A stretch of 24,901 bases of DNA from Oppiella nova (Eukaryota > Arthropoda > Arachnida > Sarcoptiformes > Oppiidae). The stretch spans positions 1 through 24,901 of the forward strand of contig CAJPVJ010000454.1 of the NCBI GenBank assembly GCA_905397405.1, written 5' to 3'. The position numbers and the translations under genes are program-made. Within the stretch, counting starts at the first letter, position 1. Every line of letters begins with the position of its first letter. The notes beneath the pieces are model-generated. The model was not told the DNA's origin and did not search any database. It saw nothing but the letters and a program-made list of their open reading frames with translations. Positions 1 to 12,682 of this stretch are shown in pieces.

Positions 1-2
1 AG

Positions 3-419
3 GCCAACGAGTTGATTGAGATTCTGCGCGAATCCAACCAAACGGTTAGTCCACAGCTCTTAGAAATGGCCGAAATGTCGAGGAATACCAAAGATGTTCA
101 CAAACGGCGCCGCTTTGGGACTCCGGGGTATTCGCAACAGAGTTATCCCCGATCCTATCAAAGCAATAACAGAGGCTATGGCCAAAGGAGTCAATTCAAC
201 AACAGATACGATGGACAACAGCGTAGAGATGATTACCAGTCCTTCTATGGATCCGATTCTCATGACGCCTATGACTCGCGTCAGACATCCGATTATGGAT
301 CCAACAGTCGGTCCAACTATAGAGCCAACTACCGGTCCAATGACTCCAATTATGGCAACTCTTATGGCTCTAGTCGTAACAATTACGGATCCGGAGGTTC
401 CTATGACCCGGACTATTGA
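3..419 (+). CDS. C-terminal end of a DDX5/DDX17 (p68/Rm62)-type DEAD-box RNA helicase, 5' truncated by the window
   Basis: Only the last 138 codons are present; the reading frame is open from base 3 and ends at TGA 417-419. The first residues, ANELIEILRESNQTVSPQLL, match the end of helicase domain 2 in the p68/p72 family (human DDX5 has DLISVLREANQAINPKLL). DEAD-box proteins of this group remodel RNA in splicing, transcription and ribosome assembly, mainly in the nucleus. After about residue 30 the tail becomes low-complexity and rich in Ser, Tyr, Asn, Gly and Arg, with many YGS, SNYR and RSNY units, like the disordered RNA-binding or condensate-forming tails of the family. None of the catalytic motifs (Q, DEAD, SAT, HRIGR) lie in the window. 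DDX5 versus another close paralogue cannot be settled from this part, so no symbol is given. Confidence 0.85.
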   Translation, partial: ANELIEILRESNQTVSPQLLEMAEMSRNTKDVHKRRRFGTPGYSQQSYPRSYQSNNRGYGQRSQFNNRYDGQQRRDDYQSFYGSDSHDAYDSRQTSDYGSNSRSNYRANYRSNDSNYGNSYGSSRNNYGSGGSYDPDY

Positions 420-601
420 CACGACACTCAGTTTAATATATATTATTAATGTTTAGTTTAGTGTTGTTTTCAAATTATTTATAATTCTATAAAACTTTTA
501 CTAAATTGTATTATAAGTCAAAGTCACATAAAACTGTAGTTATTCTTGAATTTCATACGAAATACTTATTTTTATGACAAATATTGTATTTAAAAACCAA
601 T

Positions 602-607
602 AATAAA
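602..607 (+). terminator. Likely polyadenylation signal of the helicase gene
   Basis: A canonical AATAAA lies 183 bases after the helicase stop codon, in AT-rich DNA and before the presumed promoter of the next gene. It is the first AATAAA after the stop on this strand. The role is inferred from position. Confidence 0.5.
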
Positions 608-902
608 AGTTTAGAAAAACCCAAATTTGGCTCAAAAATGATTTGCAAGTATTTGAATCATTAGATAAGATGTCGATCCGATATAAGACTATATAAGACT
701 AATGAAGTGGAAGTTTATAATCATTTGTAATACGAGTGAATAAAAGTGATAAACTCTACGATAACTGTAAAACTAATTGAAAAGTTAGTGTAATATTCAA
801 GCAAAAGGGTGTCTGAGGTGAGCGCCTACTAGTGGTGAGAGTGTGTCAGTAGTACTGTCTGTGAATGCATTGAATCTATGGTGTGTTGAAGAGTCGACCA
901 AA
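608..902 (+). promoter_or_regulatory. Intergenic DNA with presumed promoter and 5' UTR of the ATP synthase beta gene
   Basis: There is no gene here. A TATA-like TATATAAG lies at 690-697 within a short repeat of ATATAAGACT (681-690 and 691-700). Transcription starting about 30 bases further on would give a 5' UTR of roughly 180 bases before the ATG at 903, whose context (CCAAAATG) is a good animal start. The promoter reading is an inference from motif and spacing. Confidence 0.35.
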
Positions 903-3041
<2,139 letters not shown>

Positions 3042-3218
3042 ATGCATTTTATTATTAACTAAATAATTGCCGCGGTTTTAAATTTTCCAATTATATTACT
3101 TTCGACTCAAAATTATTGAAATTAGAATTTTTCTTTAAGAGATCTTATATTTAATGTTAATTTAAATTTCTAATCATTAGAAGTGGTCATAGAATGTAAT
3201 AATTGTATAATTCAATCA

Positions 3219-3224
3219 ATTAAA
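3219..3224 (+). terminator. Possible variant polyadenylation signal (ATTAAA) of the ATP synthase beta gene
   Basis: No AATAAA is seen on the + strand between the stop at 3041 and the end of the converging gene at 3279. The common variant ATTAAA at 3219-3224 is the best candidate. On the other strand AATAAA (3048-3053) and ATTAAA (3150-3155) could serve BBS5, so the two 3' UTRs may overlap. Confidence 0.3.
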
Positions 3225-3278
3225 CGCTCAGTTGTTTACTTTTCAAGTATTATTTCAATGAACACCACTTACAGTACA

Positions 3279-4364
3279 CTAGCCCTGAGGGATGACATGC
3301 CATAAGGACTCCAAAGTGAATCCGTCTTTGATCTTCTCGATGGCTAAACCCAATTGAGGACAATAGACGACATCATTGGTCTTAGTCTGCAATTCGTCGG
3401 CCAAATAGGCGGCGATGGCATCGCTTTGATGGGCGCTGTGGTGTTCATCGATCTCCTTGTGATCGGTCTCTACCGTTACGACTGCAGAGTTGGCATCGAT
3501 TTCGTTGAAAGCCAGTCCAGAGCCGCCCTCCAGATAGCTCTCGACCCCTAAGTCGGGTTGAGTGGAGTGAATGGCAAAGAGATTGCAGAGTTCACTGTAG
3601 ACGGCGTTGAGTCTGTCGGGCGGGTCTATACGGAAGCCGAGGACATAACCGCCGCTGCTTTCGGTCGACTCTATGACCAAAGCGACGCCGAACTTACTTT
3701 CCCTCACTTTGATTGTATTGATTTGAATGTACGGCAGAGAGATGTTGAAGAGTTCATTCATGTTTGCGTGCCATACGACCCGCACATTGGTCAGGTGCAT
3801 AGTGCCCAGATTGCCCTGGTCACTCGACAGGTTCCACACGCCGTTAATCTTGTTGTAAATACTCTCCGACTGGAGAACTTTCAACTGTTTGCCGTTGGAT
3901 GTGATGACCGCCGACCGGAGTTTGAGGTCTCGGAAGAGTTTGGTGGACGAGTAGGCCCGACATATTTTGCTGATCAGCTCAACCATCCCGTACTGAGTGC
4001 CCAATTCTGACTCCAATTGTGTGAATATGAACTCATATCGAGTTCCGTTCACTTTTGTCATGATATATAACGCCTCGTGTTTTCCACGAAGTTTTGTGTG
4101 AATCGTGCGGTTCGTCAGACTGGAGACACATCCCAAACCGACAGACAGATTGATTCGCGGCTTAACTTTTGACTGCCATATCATTCGCAGATTAGTTATA
4201 GTGATCTTTCCCTCCTCTCCGGAGTTGCCTTTCGTGTCCTCCACTTTCGTGAAGTACTCCACAATTCGTTCACCATTTCTGAACTTAAGCTCATTTAAGG
4301 GGACGTCAAAACGGACGTCCCGGTCCTGCCATAACGGCTCTGTCTTCTCGCCCTTTGAACTCAT
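3279..4364 (-). CDS. BBS5: Bardet-Biedl syndrome 5 protein, BBSome subunit (complete, single exon)
   Basis: BBS5 is a subunit of the BBSome, the coat-like complex that moves membrane proteins in and out of cilia; the family is known for two PH-like (DM16) domains that bind phosphoinositides. The 361-residue protein aligns along its whole length with the human one (341 residues). Clear blocks are LWQDRDVRFDVPLNELK near the start, EDTKGNSGEEGKITITNLR in PH-like domain 1, KINGVWNLSSDQGNLGT and VRVVWHANMNELFNISLPY in domain 2, SKFGVALVIESTESSGGYVL, and LGLAIEKIKDGFTLESLW at the end. The ATG at 4364 lies just before the conserved N-terminus and no other start fits. It is intronless although its neighbours have introns. 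It ends tail-to-tail with ATP synthase beta, 237 bp away. In an arthropod the likely site of action is the sensory cilium. Confidence 0.95.
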   Translation of the reverse strand: MSSKGEKTEPLWQDRDVRFDVPLNELKFRNGERIVEYFTKVEDTKGNSGEEGKITITNLRMIWQSKVKPRINLSVGLGCVSSLTNRTIHTKLRGKHEALYIMTKVNGTRYEFIFTQLESELGTQYGMVELISKICRAYSSTKLFRDLKLRSAVITSNGKQLKVLQSESIYNKINGVWNLSSDQGNLGTMHLTNVRVVWHANMNELFNISLPYIQINTIKVRESKFGVALVIESTESSGGYVLGFRIDPPDRLNAVYSELCNLFAIHSTQPDLGVESYLEGGSGLAFNEIDANSAVVTVETDHKEIDEHHSAHQSDAIAAYLADELQTKTNDVVYCPQLGLAIEKIKDGFTLESLWHVIPQG

Positions 4365-4672
4365 ATTGTATTATATTTTTGCCAAAACTAATGGCAAAAC
4401 TATGATATTCTTGTCAACTGTTTTGCAATCGATATGTTTTGTTGATTTTTGAGTTATTATAGCAACGCATTCACACTTTGTTACTCTAATAAATGAATTC
4501 ATGTTTTATTTTAGTGTTAATGTAATTATATTTATGATATGATTTGTAATAAAAAAACAGAATAAAAATAAATTATATTAAATAGTTACAAAAGAATATT
4601 TTAGTCAACTATTAAAATTCTTATATCAGTAATAAGTTATCAATTATAAGTTATTGATATATTTATCAATCA
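4365..4672 (-). other. Intergenic DNA between CDC50/TMEM30 and BBS5
   Basis: This AT-rich stretch must hold the 3' UTR of the CDC50-like gene and the promoter of BBS5, both on the minus strand. A minus-strand AATAAA at 4505-4510 lies about 165 bases after the upstream stop and is a reasonable polyadenylation signal. I see no gene and no clear TATA box. Confidence 0.4.
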
Positions 4673-6541
4673 TTAACTCTGACTGAATGTAACGGTAGTT
4701 GTTCTCAATGGTTGTGTGGATTCATCGCCAGAATCTACTGGTTTTGATTTTTTAAACTCATATTTAGTTTTGGGTCCGATGTCCACAATATCTTTGGGTC
4801 TGAATTAAATATCAATTATAAATCAATTCATACAGGTTTCATTTATAAATTTTGTATACTCACTTTTGTCCATATTTTCTGACTAATATAAGGAATAATA
4901 CCCATAATATTAAGCAAATGGCACCGGTAACTATATAGGCATAGCCTAGAAATGGATTTTTGCCCCCAAGCCATGAAGTGTTAGAAATATAGATGTATTT
5001 ATCGGCATTATATTTGTCAAACACTACGGGATAATCTGTGTAATATATAAATTGTAAAAATGTTTTATAAATTCTTAATAAGAAAAATATAAATAAACAG
5101 AACTGTATTGTATTTTCAGCTGATATTTCCTTTTGGGTAATGAAATCCTCCACAGAATATTCTGGTCGTGATCTATACGCGCCCATAGCTTTCGGAACGT
5201 AGGAAGGGCTGCCGTTCGCATCCAAACCATAAGGTGCTCGTTATCGAAGCCATTATTGCTTGGATTGGTGTGATCTAGGTCATCGATGTTTTTTGTCCAA
5301 TAAGGCGGGTGTCCCATTCCCGGATCCCATTCTTTAGGATTATTAAATTTATATCTCTTGTCTGTGGGCCACGCGATATGTGTTTGCACCAAATCTACCG
5401 GTTCCCACATGTGATCATCGGTCTCATAATATAGTCTAAAAGTGTCGTTGAATAGTGAGTTAGCGATGGCACCGCACGGCACTATTGTCCGACCGTTTAC
5501 ATCCTTACGATATGGATCACAATCTGCACTCAAATCTTCGGCTTTGGCCCTCGGGTTCTTTCCCGTCAGTTGCGAGTCGTCCCGAGACTTGGCATACCGT
5601 CTGTGGTTCTGATAGTAACCATTGAGTCCATAGTAGAAGAATACCGGAGCCTTAAAATCCTCAGAGAGTGTTATATTGATTTGACACTCGCACTTGGATC
5701 TCTTTCTAGGATTTTTGATCAGATCCATACATTTACTGGATGATCCATGAGCTTTGCAATCCGTGTAATCATAACTAATTTCTTGGACCTTAACATGAAA
5801 ATTAATCAAATTAATAATAAATAATTAATTAATTAAATTATATTTGATTGTAAATAATAACTGAATTATAAGTGATATCTCACGGAATTAGATGAGAGAA
5901 GGAGTCCGATTCCGATCGGTATTAGAGCGATGCCTAACAGGAAGAATGCGGGCAATACTGTGTCGGCCGTTAGGATTGGCTTTTGTTTCATTAGGTATTC
6001 ATTAAAAATTAATTAATAATATAAAAATGTAATCATTATTTGAAACTAACCTGCCAGGCCGGTAATCTTTGTTGTTTCCAGTCCGCGCCTGTTTTCAAAC
6101 AAATTTTATTAAATTTAATTTAACCAAAATGTTTGTTTTATATTTAAATATTTAAAAGTAACAGAATATCTATTAATTTCCATAAGTTTATAATAAACTT
6201 GTATTCAATATATAGCTATAATTTATAAACACAATTAATTTACATATAAATTCATTTTTTAATATTCTCTATAATTTATTGTCTATAAATCATTGCTTTC
6301 ATTGTTAGGCAATACTTTTACTCATTATATTTGAAACTTAATAAACATATAGTTTTCGCTTCACATCACCTGAAGGGCGGTTCGACTCCTTTTCCTTCTC
6401 TTCTTTATCGTCAACTTCCTGTCCATTAGAGTGGGAACTGCTGGCTATCTTCGGGTCGACGATTTCTACGGAGGCGTCCAATGCCTGTAATGCCTCGTCT
6501 TCAGCACTGGAAGTGCCGGCCGTGTAATTCACTTCAGCCAT
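4673..6541 (-). CDS. CDC50/TMEM30 family protein, beta subunit of P4-ATPase lipid flippases (complete, six exons)
   Basis: CDC50/TMEM30 proteins pair with P4-ATPases, let them leave the ER, and take part in flipping aminophospholipids to the cytosolic leaflet. Exons in transcript order are 6370-6541, 6051-6088, 5884-5979, 5104-5788, 4864-5035 and 4673-4799. Phases agree at all five joins and give 429 residues. An acidic Ser-rich N-terminus (about 60 residues) leads to KQQRLPAWQPILTA, a family hallmark, followed by TM1 at about residues 77-98. The exoplasmic domain contains CQINITLSEDF (glycosylation site), YYGLNGYYQNHRRYAKSRDD, CGAIANSLFNDT and VWMRTAALPTFRKL. SWLGGKNPFLGYAYI leads into TM2 (about 362-382). 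The cytosolic tail ends FSQS. Introns next to exons 5 and 6 are 68 and 64 bp; exon 2 is only 38 bp. The human paralogues are 30A, B and C; I cannot assign one, so no symbol is given. Confidence 0.94.
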
Positions 6542-7214
6542 GAGTTGTTAATGATTTCATATGAATTGTGCTCTTATTAGCACATAATATGAGCATTTAT
6601 TGACAGAACTTATCACAGAATAGGTTTAGTAATGCCAGAGATAAACCATTAAAGCTCCTAGCAATTCATAGCATCATATCAATCACCATAACTATAGACA
6701 ACCCAATTGTGATTCAAAAAACTTATTGTCTATTTTGAAAGCAATATTTTGCTTCGTGTTTATTATGTAAACGTTTGGCAAAAATAATAAATAAACTGTT
6801 AATTGCTTTTAAATAAGTATTAAATTTCACGCAATTCTTGACAGAGTTTTTCGCAGGAAATCATACGGATGTGAAGTAAATCAATGATTTTTTTGACAAA
6901 ATAAATCATTTTATTTTTCAAAGACATATCTTTAACATAAAAATAATTACATTTTTATTTTAAAAAATTAAAAACATTTTACTTTATATTACATAAAAAA
7001 TTATAGTTTCACATGTATTTGTCAAATCATAAATGGCTTTAAATTAATATATTGATAATAATTTAATATTTTATTCGTTGAATTCGTATAATATATTGTA
7101 ATTTGTTTTATTGAATGACTAGTACTGTACTGAGAATAAAAACTTCAAATTCATTTCAAATCTCGCATTTTGTTCACAAACTTTGAATAATTAATAAAAA
7201 TAAAATCCAATAAA
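6542..7214. other. Intergenic DNA between SCAP and the CDC50/TMEM30 gene
   Basis: This 673-bp AT-rich stretch lies between two minus-strand genes. It should contain the SCAP 3' UTR and the CDC50 promoter. Minus-strand AATAAA occurs at 7107-7112, 7070-7075, 6954-6959 and 6910-6915; the first is 103 bases after the SCAP stop and the likeliest used. I see no coding region. Confidence 0.4.
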
Positions 7215-10200
7215 TTAATCACTCTTTTCAGTAACACTGGGGAAGTGAATGACACACAACTGTTTGCCGTAATCGCAGACTACGGCACGACTTTGAGACG
7301 ATATCTTCAGGTTCTTGATATAGTTTTGTTTATCGCAATTGGCGTCCAATTCAATGATTCTAATGGCTATGGCTTCCGATATGTCAAACAAAACTAAGTG
7401 ATCCTCTCTGGCCGTCACCAGTATGTTAGGCGTCAGTAAAAGCAGTTCCTTACAGAAGCTGTGGTGCTATTCATTGACATCATAATTAAATTAAAACTCA
7501 TTTAACCTTTAAAAGCATTTAACTTACATTTTGAATGCAATGAACCAAATGACCTAAAAAATCAAATAATTGCAAAATGAATACAAATTAAATTTCAAGA
7601 TCATATATAAGGGTACTGTACCAGAATATTTATCCCAAATACAGATTCTGTTGTCAGTTCCTGAACTGATAAAATAGAGTGGAGTGGCTATGAGTGCCGT
7701 CACTGATGCGTCCATATGTGCTTCTAAGCTGAAGACACAGGTGCCGGTCATGACATCCCATACGCACACCTGTCCCACTTGACAGCCACTGATTGCAGTG
7801 GATGGCGAATACTGTGGCAAATAGACATTAAATGAATACTAACAAAACGAGAGCATTTGGCTGTTAATTACTTGGTCGATATGAATGGCAGTTATTCCGC
7901 CACAATGTCCGTGAAGTGTGAACAGACAGTTAGCGGTGTCCGTGCGGTAGACCTTCAATAAGTGGTCCAAACCGCCGGTTATAACGTTTGAGGATTCAAT
8001 TTGGAGAGCAGTGATTGGCTGCAAGTGAGCGCGAATTGAATGCATCAGATTATAGCGAATCACTTGGCCTTTGGCCGGATGCGGACACGACTGGGAAGTG
8101 CTCGAAGAGATGCTGACACTAAAGCCATTGATAATTTCCAAATTGAATATCTCGAGGGTTCCGTTAAGTCTGGCGACCACTAGTTTGGTGTTCGTGGCCT
8201 TCAGTGCCGTCACACCACTCTTGTTGTCGTCGTAGAAGAAGCAGAGATTGCCGTTCAGTGCGTCCCACACCTCGAGTCGACCGCTTCTGCAGCCAATTAT
8301 AACGAGTTTCCCGAATATGTCTGAACACCAAATGGGCTCAAATGGAAGACTCGATTCGGTCTTTAGGTTCACTGAGATCTCGTTCGGCGACACCTCTTCC
8401 GAGTTCACGACAGCGTTAAGTATTAATTCAGTCAAAAGGTTTTGTGAGGAGTAAGAGGTCTGTTGACTCAAATATGGCGAAAAATTATAGCCATCACTAC
8501 TGCCGGCGCTGCCAGTCCTGTGAATGAGTGGCGATTGCTTTTCGGAGATTTGATTCAAATTATTATTCGGTATTTCAGTCAAGAAGTCGTTTGCATTTCC
8601 AGGCGATGAGCCGTACGTCGAGTCCGATGAGAAGCTTCCGCTCGGCTTATGTGTCGGTTGGAAGCGTTTGCGCACAACTGACTGCTCGCTGATAAAGCGC
8701 TTGATATACGTATGACACTCACCCGACAGGACGTCCCATACCCTCAAGTCCCCGTCCGTGCAGATCGACAGCACAAACGGTGTGTCGCTATTTGAGGCCA
8801 AGTGGTTGAGCTCTTGTTCGTGGTCTTGGAGTCGAATTGGATTGGTTTCGAAGTCAATGAAGTCATAACTCGAAACACCCTTTTTGATGGTCTGATTTTT
8901 GCCAAATTTCAGAGTTTGTGACCACGAGTCTCGCCATTCGGCGTAATTCCGAGAACACATACACCTATACATCAGCACAAACACGTATATAATAAATATA
9001 ATACTCGGCACCGATAGGGCCACTGTTATGAAGATTTCAGCTGAACTCCACTGCATCGGAATGTGTGGAATTGAATCGGTGTTCAAACCGTTGAAATTGT
9101 CGTCTTTTTCGTCGTTCGGATCAATGGATTGAAGGCCAGGAGGAGAGAGAAATTGGCGAAAGATTTGTGGATCGCTTTCGGCAGGATTTCGGGTCTGGAC
9201 GGTCGACTCGGGACTCACGGGAATGGAGAGTAGTATTGGCGGTAAAATTGTAATATAATTGCCGGACAGCGAGAGGTTATAGTAATTGAAAAGCGCTGAC
9301 CAGTGCTGAGAGGACAACGATTTCCACAGATTTGGGTTGTGATGAACCAAACGATGCATTTGAGGCATGTCTGCAGTCGTATCAGAATTGTTGTCAAACT
9401 TGTCTTCGGTTTTAGACGACTTTTGGTTAATGTGTTCACTATTTAGTGCGCTTTTCGCTACAAATTGATTGTTTCGGGCATTTGGTGACTGAAAGAATGG
9501 GTTTCCAATGGAGTGCTGAGAATCACGACTCAAATTCTCGATAATCTCGAAATTGTAGACCAAAAAAGAGATCCAACCGATTAGGACTAACATGAGAGCC
9601 CTTTGCACTAAACGAGTTCGCGCCACAAAATACACAACTCGTAAACGTTTAGGCATTTTGAAGTGACTCGGTTTGGATGGCCGGGCGAATACATTCTGGC
9701 CATACGTCCGGTTACCAAATGTTAAACTAAATATATTGACATTTCATTTATTATCTGATATTTAAATATTTAGTAAATATAGTACCCATTGTCTGCCGAC
9801 GAGTTATGTCTACTGTGTGTCTTCTGTGCGTTTGTGTGGCCATTGCTATTGACTTTGTTGTTGAGCTGTATTTATATAATTCAATATAAATTAATATTAA
9901 ATAATTAATTAAATAAAATTGAATGCAATAAATGTTTGATTGAATGGAAAATATCAAAATGTAAATCAAAGGATTCCGAAATCAAGCTTAAAATAGTGGG
10001 AAACAGAGCACTAGTTTGTCCTTCATATCAATCAAACATTTGGCACCAAAAAAATTATGAGAAAATTGATAACAAATTTCAAGAGCATATGAAACGGACA
10101 AAAATAGATCAATTAAATGAAATAAAAACCTCTAGTCTTTGGATATCAATTGATAAAACGGTAGCAAAAAACGTAATCTGAATGAAGAAATCTGTGAGGA

Positions 10201-11957
10201 GTCCGACGGTTGCGAAAAGACATAACTTCTAAATACCGGTCATTGGAATTGAAAGACATTTTAGTAAAAACTAATAAAAAGTCTTAAAAAATAAATAAAA
10301 AGATAATTAAAAACCTGAATCATTGGAACAAACGTGAAGAAACCAAATGTCAAAAGTGTGATCTCAGTCATGAGATTTTTAGTGATAGACCAGCCCTCCC
10401 GGCTCAGGCCCTGCGCCACTCGCACTTTGATGTCCAGGTGTGCGGGTGTCGAAACAACAGACTTTGTCAGAACTAACATGTTTTCGAGACCTGTTTCACA
10501 CAAATGTTTAGTTTAAATATAGATTCTAATGAATACACGAAAGACTAACCGATTATTATGACAATATACGGAAGAATATGAGTGGCATTTAGCGTGGGAT
10601 TAAAGCCCAGTCGTAAACAGATGCCCAAAGACATCAGTAAAGACATGATGACAGTGAGCACAGAGCACAGGGCGAGCGCCCACTTATTCTTAATTAAATC
10701 GATTTTTCCTGAAATCAATTAAACGATTAAAACAACAATTTAAGTCTAAAAATACATTTCAAAACTTACGGACAGAGAAATACATGTAAAGAAAAAGCAT
10801 GACATAAGTGGCCAAAAGGGGTACGAAATCAGAAAAAGTGAATTTGTTTTGAAAATAAATATGAGTGACAGTGGGCTCATCATCCTCTTGAGCACTGTCT
10901 TCATTGGCTGTTTGATTGTCATTTGGCGTCGGATTCAATGAATATTTCTCTTTCAAAAAAGCGGTCAAACCGTCGATATATTGTTGGCTTTGCGTCGACA
11001 TGACTAAAGTGATGGCGAAAGTGATAGTCCTCTGTCGGGTGCGCACGTATAGCCTCTTGATGCCGGTCTCCATCCATGGAATGCCGAATAGAATATCACG
11101 AAGACTTCCAGAAGAATGAGGAGACGCGAGATCTTTGATTGAGTACATGGTCTTAACGATAGTGGAGTCCATTAAGAAGTTATTGATGTCGTTCTGCCAT
11201 ATGTTGGCCGGACTTAAGGCGAGACACGAATACATCGGCAGAAAAGACGCCGACTGTTTGTCAACCATTTTGGCGATCGGTTCCGATATTTGAAAGCAAT
11301 AGTTATTCAGACTTTCGGCTCTTTCGCTGTAAAATCAGTGATAAGAATAAGTTTTTCACCACAAATCAAATCATATGAAAGAGTGTAATACTCGTTGAGG
11401 AACTGGTAGTTGGAAATGGTTTCCATGAGCTTAAAAGACTGCGAAAGAGGGGCCCGAATGGCGTCCATAAGAATTAGATTGTCTTTCCATGGGATCACTG
11501 AAGACTTGACAACTATTTGTTGTATAAAAGCAAACGATTGGTTCGTTTCAAACTGTAAGACAATGAACACACAAATCACTAAAAGTTATCAAACAAATGG
11601 TTTTGAAATAAGTACCCAATTGGGGATCGGATTCGTGTCACCACTTCTCTGGCCATCGATGCCTTCGGATGGAAATGTGTTGTCAATGGATGTGATAAAC
11701 TTTTGTGAAGAATTGCCCAAAAGATAGCGAATGCCAGTCAATGGATAGCAACAGATGGAGACAATGATAAGAGTGGACACAATGACCACAACTGGATGTC
11801 GGGAACAGATGAGTCCGTATTTGTAGTAAGCATTGGACACATTGTCTTCAATGGTTTGCAGGAATTGTGACGAATTGGAGGACCAATTGGTGCGACCATT
11901 GCTTGTCGTCGACAACAGTGTCGTTGAGGACGAGGAGGAAGTCTTTCGTGAATTCAT
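7215..11957 (-). CDS. SCAP: SREBP cleavage-activating protein, SCAP (complete, eleven exons)
   Basis: SCAP is the ER sensor that escorts SREBP to the Golgi for cleavage when sterols or membrane lipids are low. Exons in transcript order: 11616-11957, 11392-11552, 10770-11326, 10550-10708, 10315-10490, 10130-10228, 9786-9865, 7872-9726, 7622-7811, 7528-7553, 7215-7466. All ten joins keep phase, giving 1298 residues (human 1279). TM1 follows a Ser/Thr-rich extension of about 30 residues. [13 protein letters not shown] and [10 protein letters not shown] mark luminal loop 1. The sterol-sensing domain runs from [18 protein letters not shown] through [16 protein letters not shown] to [14 protein letters not shown]. 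Next come [16 protein letters not shown]-type sequence (here with Met first), loop 7 ([11 protein letters not shown]), TM8 and WD40 repeats ([40 protein letters not shown]). An in-frame TAA just before the ATG at 11957 fixes the start. Exon 10 is only 26 bp. The first 40 codons lie in a duplicated segment. Confidence 0.96.
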
Positions 11958-12682
11958 TTATAACGAGATAATCATTGGTCTGAAACTCATTCCCAACTGT
12001 TCTTCGCGGGACTCATCACTCGTCAAAGACATTCATTAGGCCCACAATTATCACCACAAATGACCACAATTTCGCACCAATTGGTGGACACAAGAGGTGC
12101 ACAACATTAGGACACTTGACGTGAATCACAAGAAATGTGTCAAAAATAGTGATTATTATTATGAATGAGAAACTAATCAAACATTTGTTGATGTTTTCAA
12201 TTGTCGTTAAGTTTTGGTGATTAATATGAAAACTGCTATTTTGGTGACAAAACTAAAATTAATTACAAAAATAAATGACTTGTAAATGAGATGTGGTTTT
12301 GTTGAACGCATTAAATCCTTGAGATAATGAAAATGTGATTAAAATATATGAATAAATAGTATTAATGATTATAACGAGAGATGAAAACTGCATTGAAATG
12401 ATCGCTGAGACTGTCAGTCAGTCAATGGATTCACTGTTTGGCCGTTTGTATGCATTTTCTATGCGATTCACTGTAGGCTTGTATGTACTCAACGTGTGTT
12501 TCATGACTGCAACGCCTAATCAATACAACAATATTGTGGCAAACATTTCATACAAACACCACAAGCGTTGCCATCATTTGCACATCAATTATGACTCCAT
12601 ATTCACCACTCATCTCAACCCCTATCAGTCCCCCTTACAGTCAATTGGCGTTGTGTTGGTATTTATTAGTGATATTAATTAT
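11837..12682 (+). repeat. Direct duplication, copy 1 (SCAP 5' end and upstream DNA)
   Basis: This 846-bp segment recurs at 12811-13676 in the same orientation, roughly 97-98% identical by eye apart from a few small indels. It holds the first 40 codons of SCAP on the minus strand and about 725 bp upstream of the start. The 121 coding bases are identical in the two copies. Within the upstream part both copies keep CACTTGACGTGAATCAC (CRE-like TGACGTGA) and a long AT-poor block at about 12420-12665. Confidence 0.95.

Noticed and set aside
60-456. Long open frames on the minus strand and in a second + frame over the helicase tail
   Set aside because: They are shadows caused by the repetitive codon composition of the real tail; the proteins they would give have no recognisable features.
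3354-4452. Three + strand open frames of 65-150 codons over BBS5
   Set aside because: They lie antisense to a gene with full-length homology and show no family match.
11833-12039. + strand frame of 68 codons repeated at 12816-13013
   Set aside because: It is antisense to the SCAP start and its leader. It looks conserved only because the DNA is duplicated.
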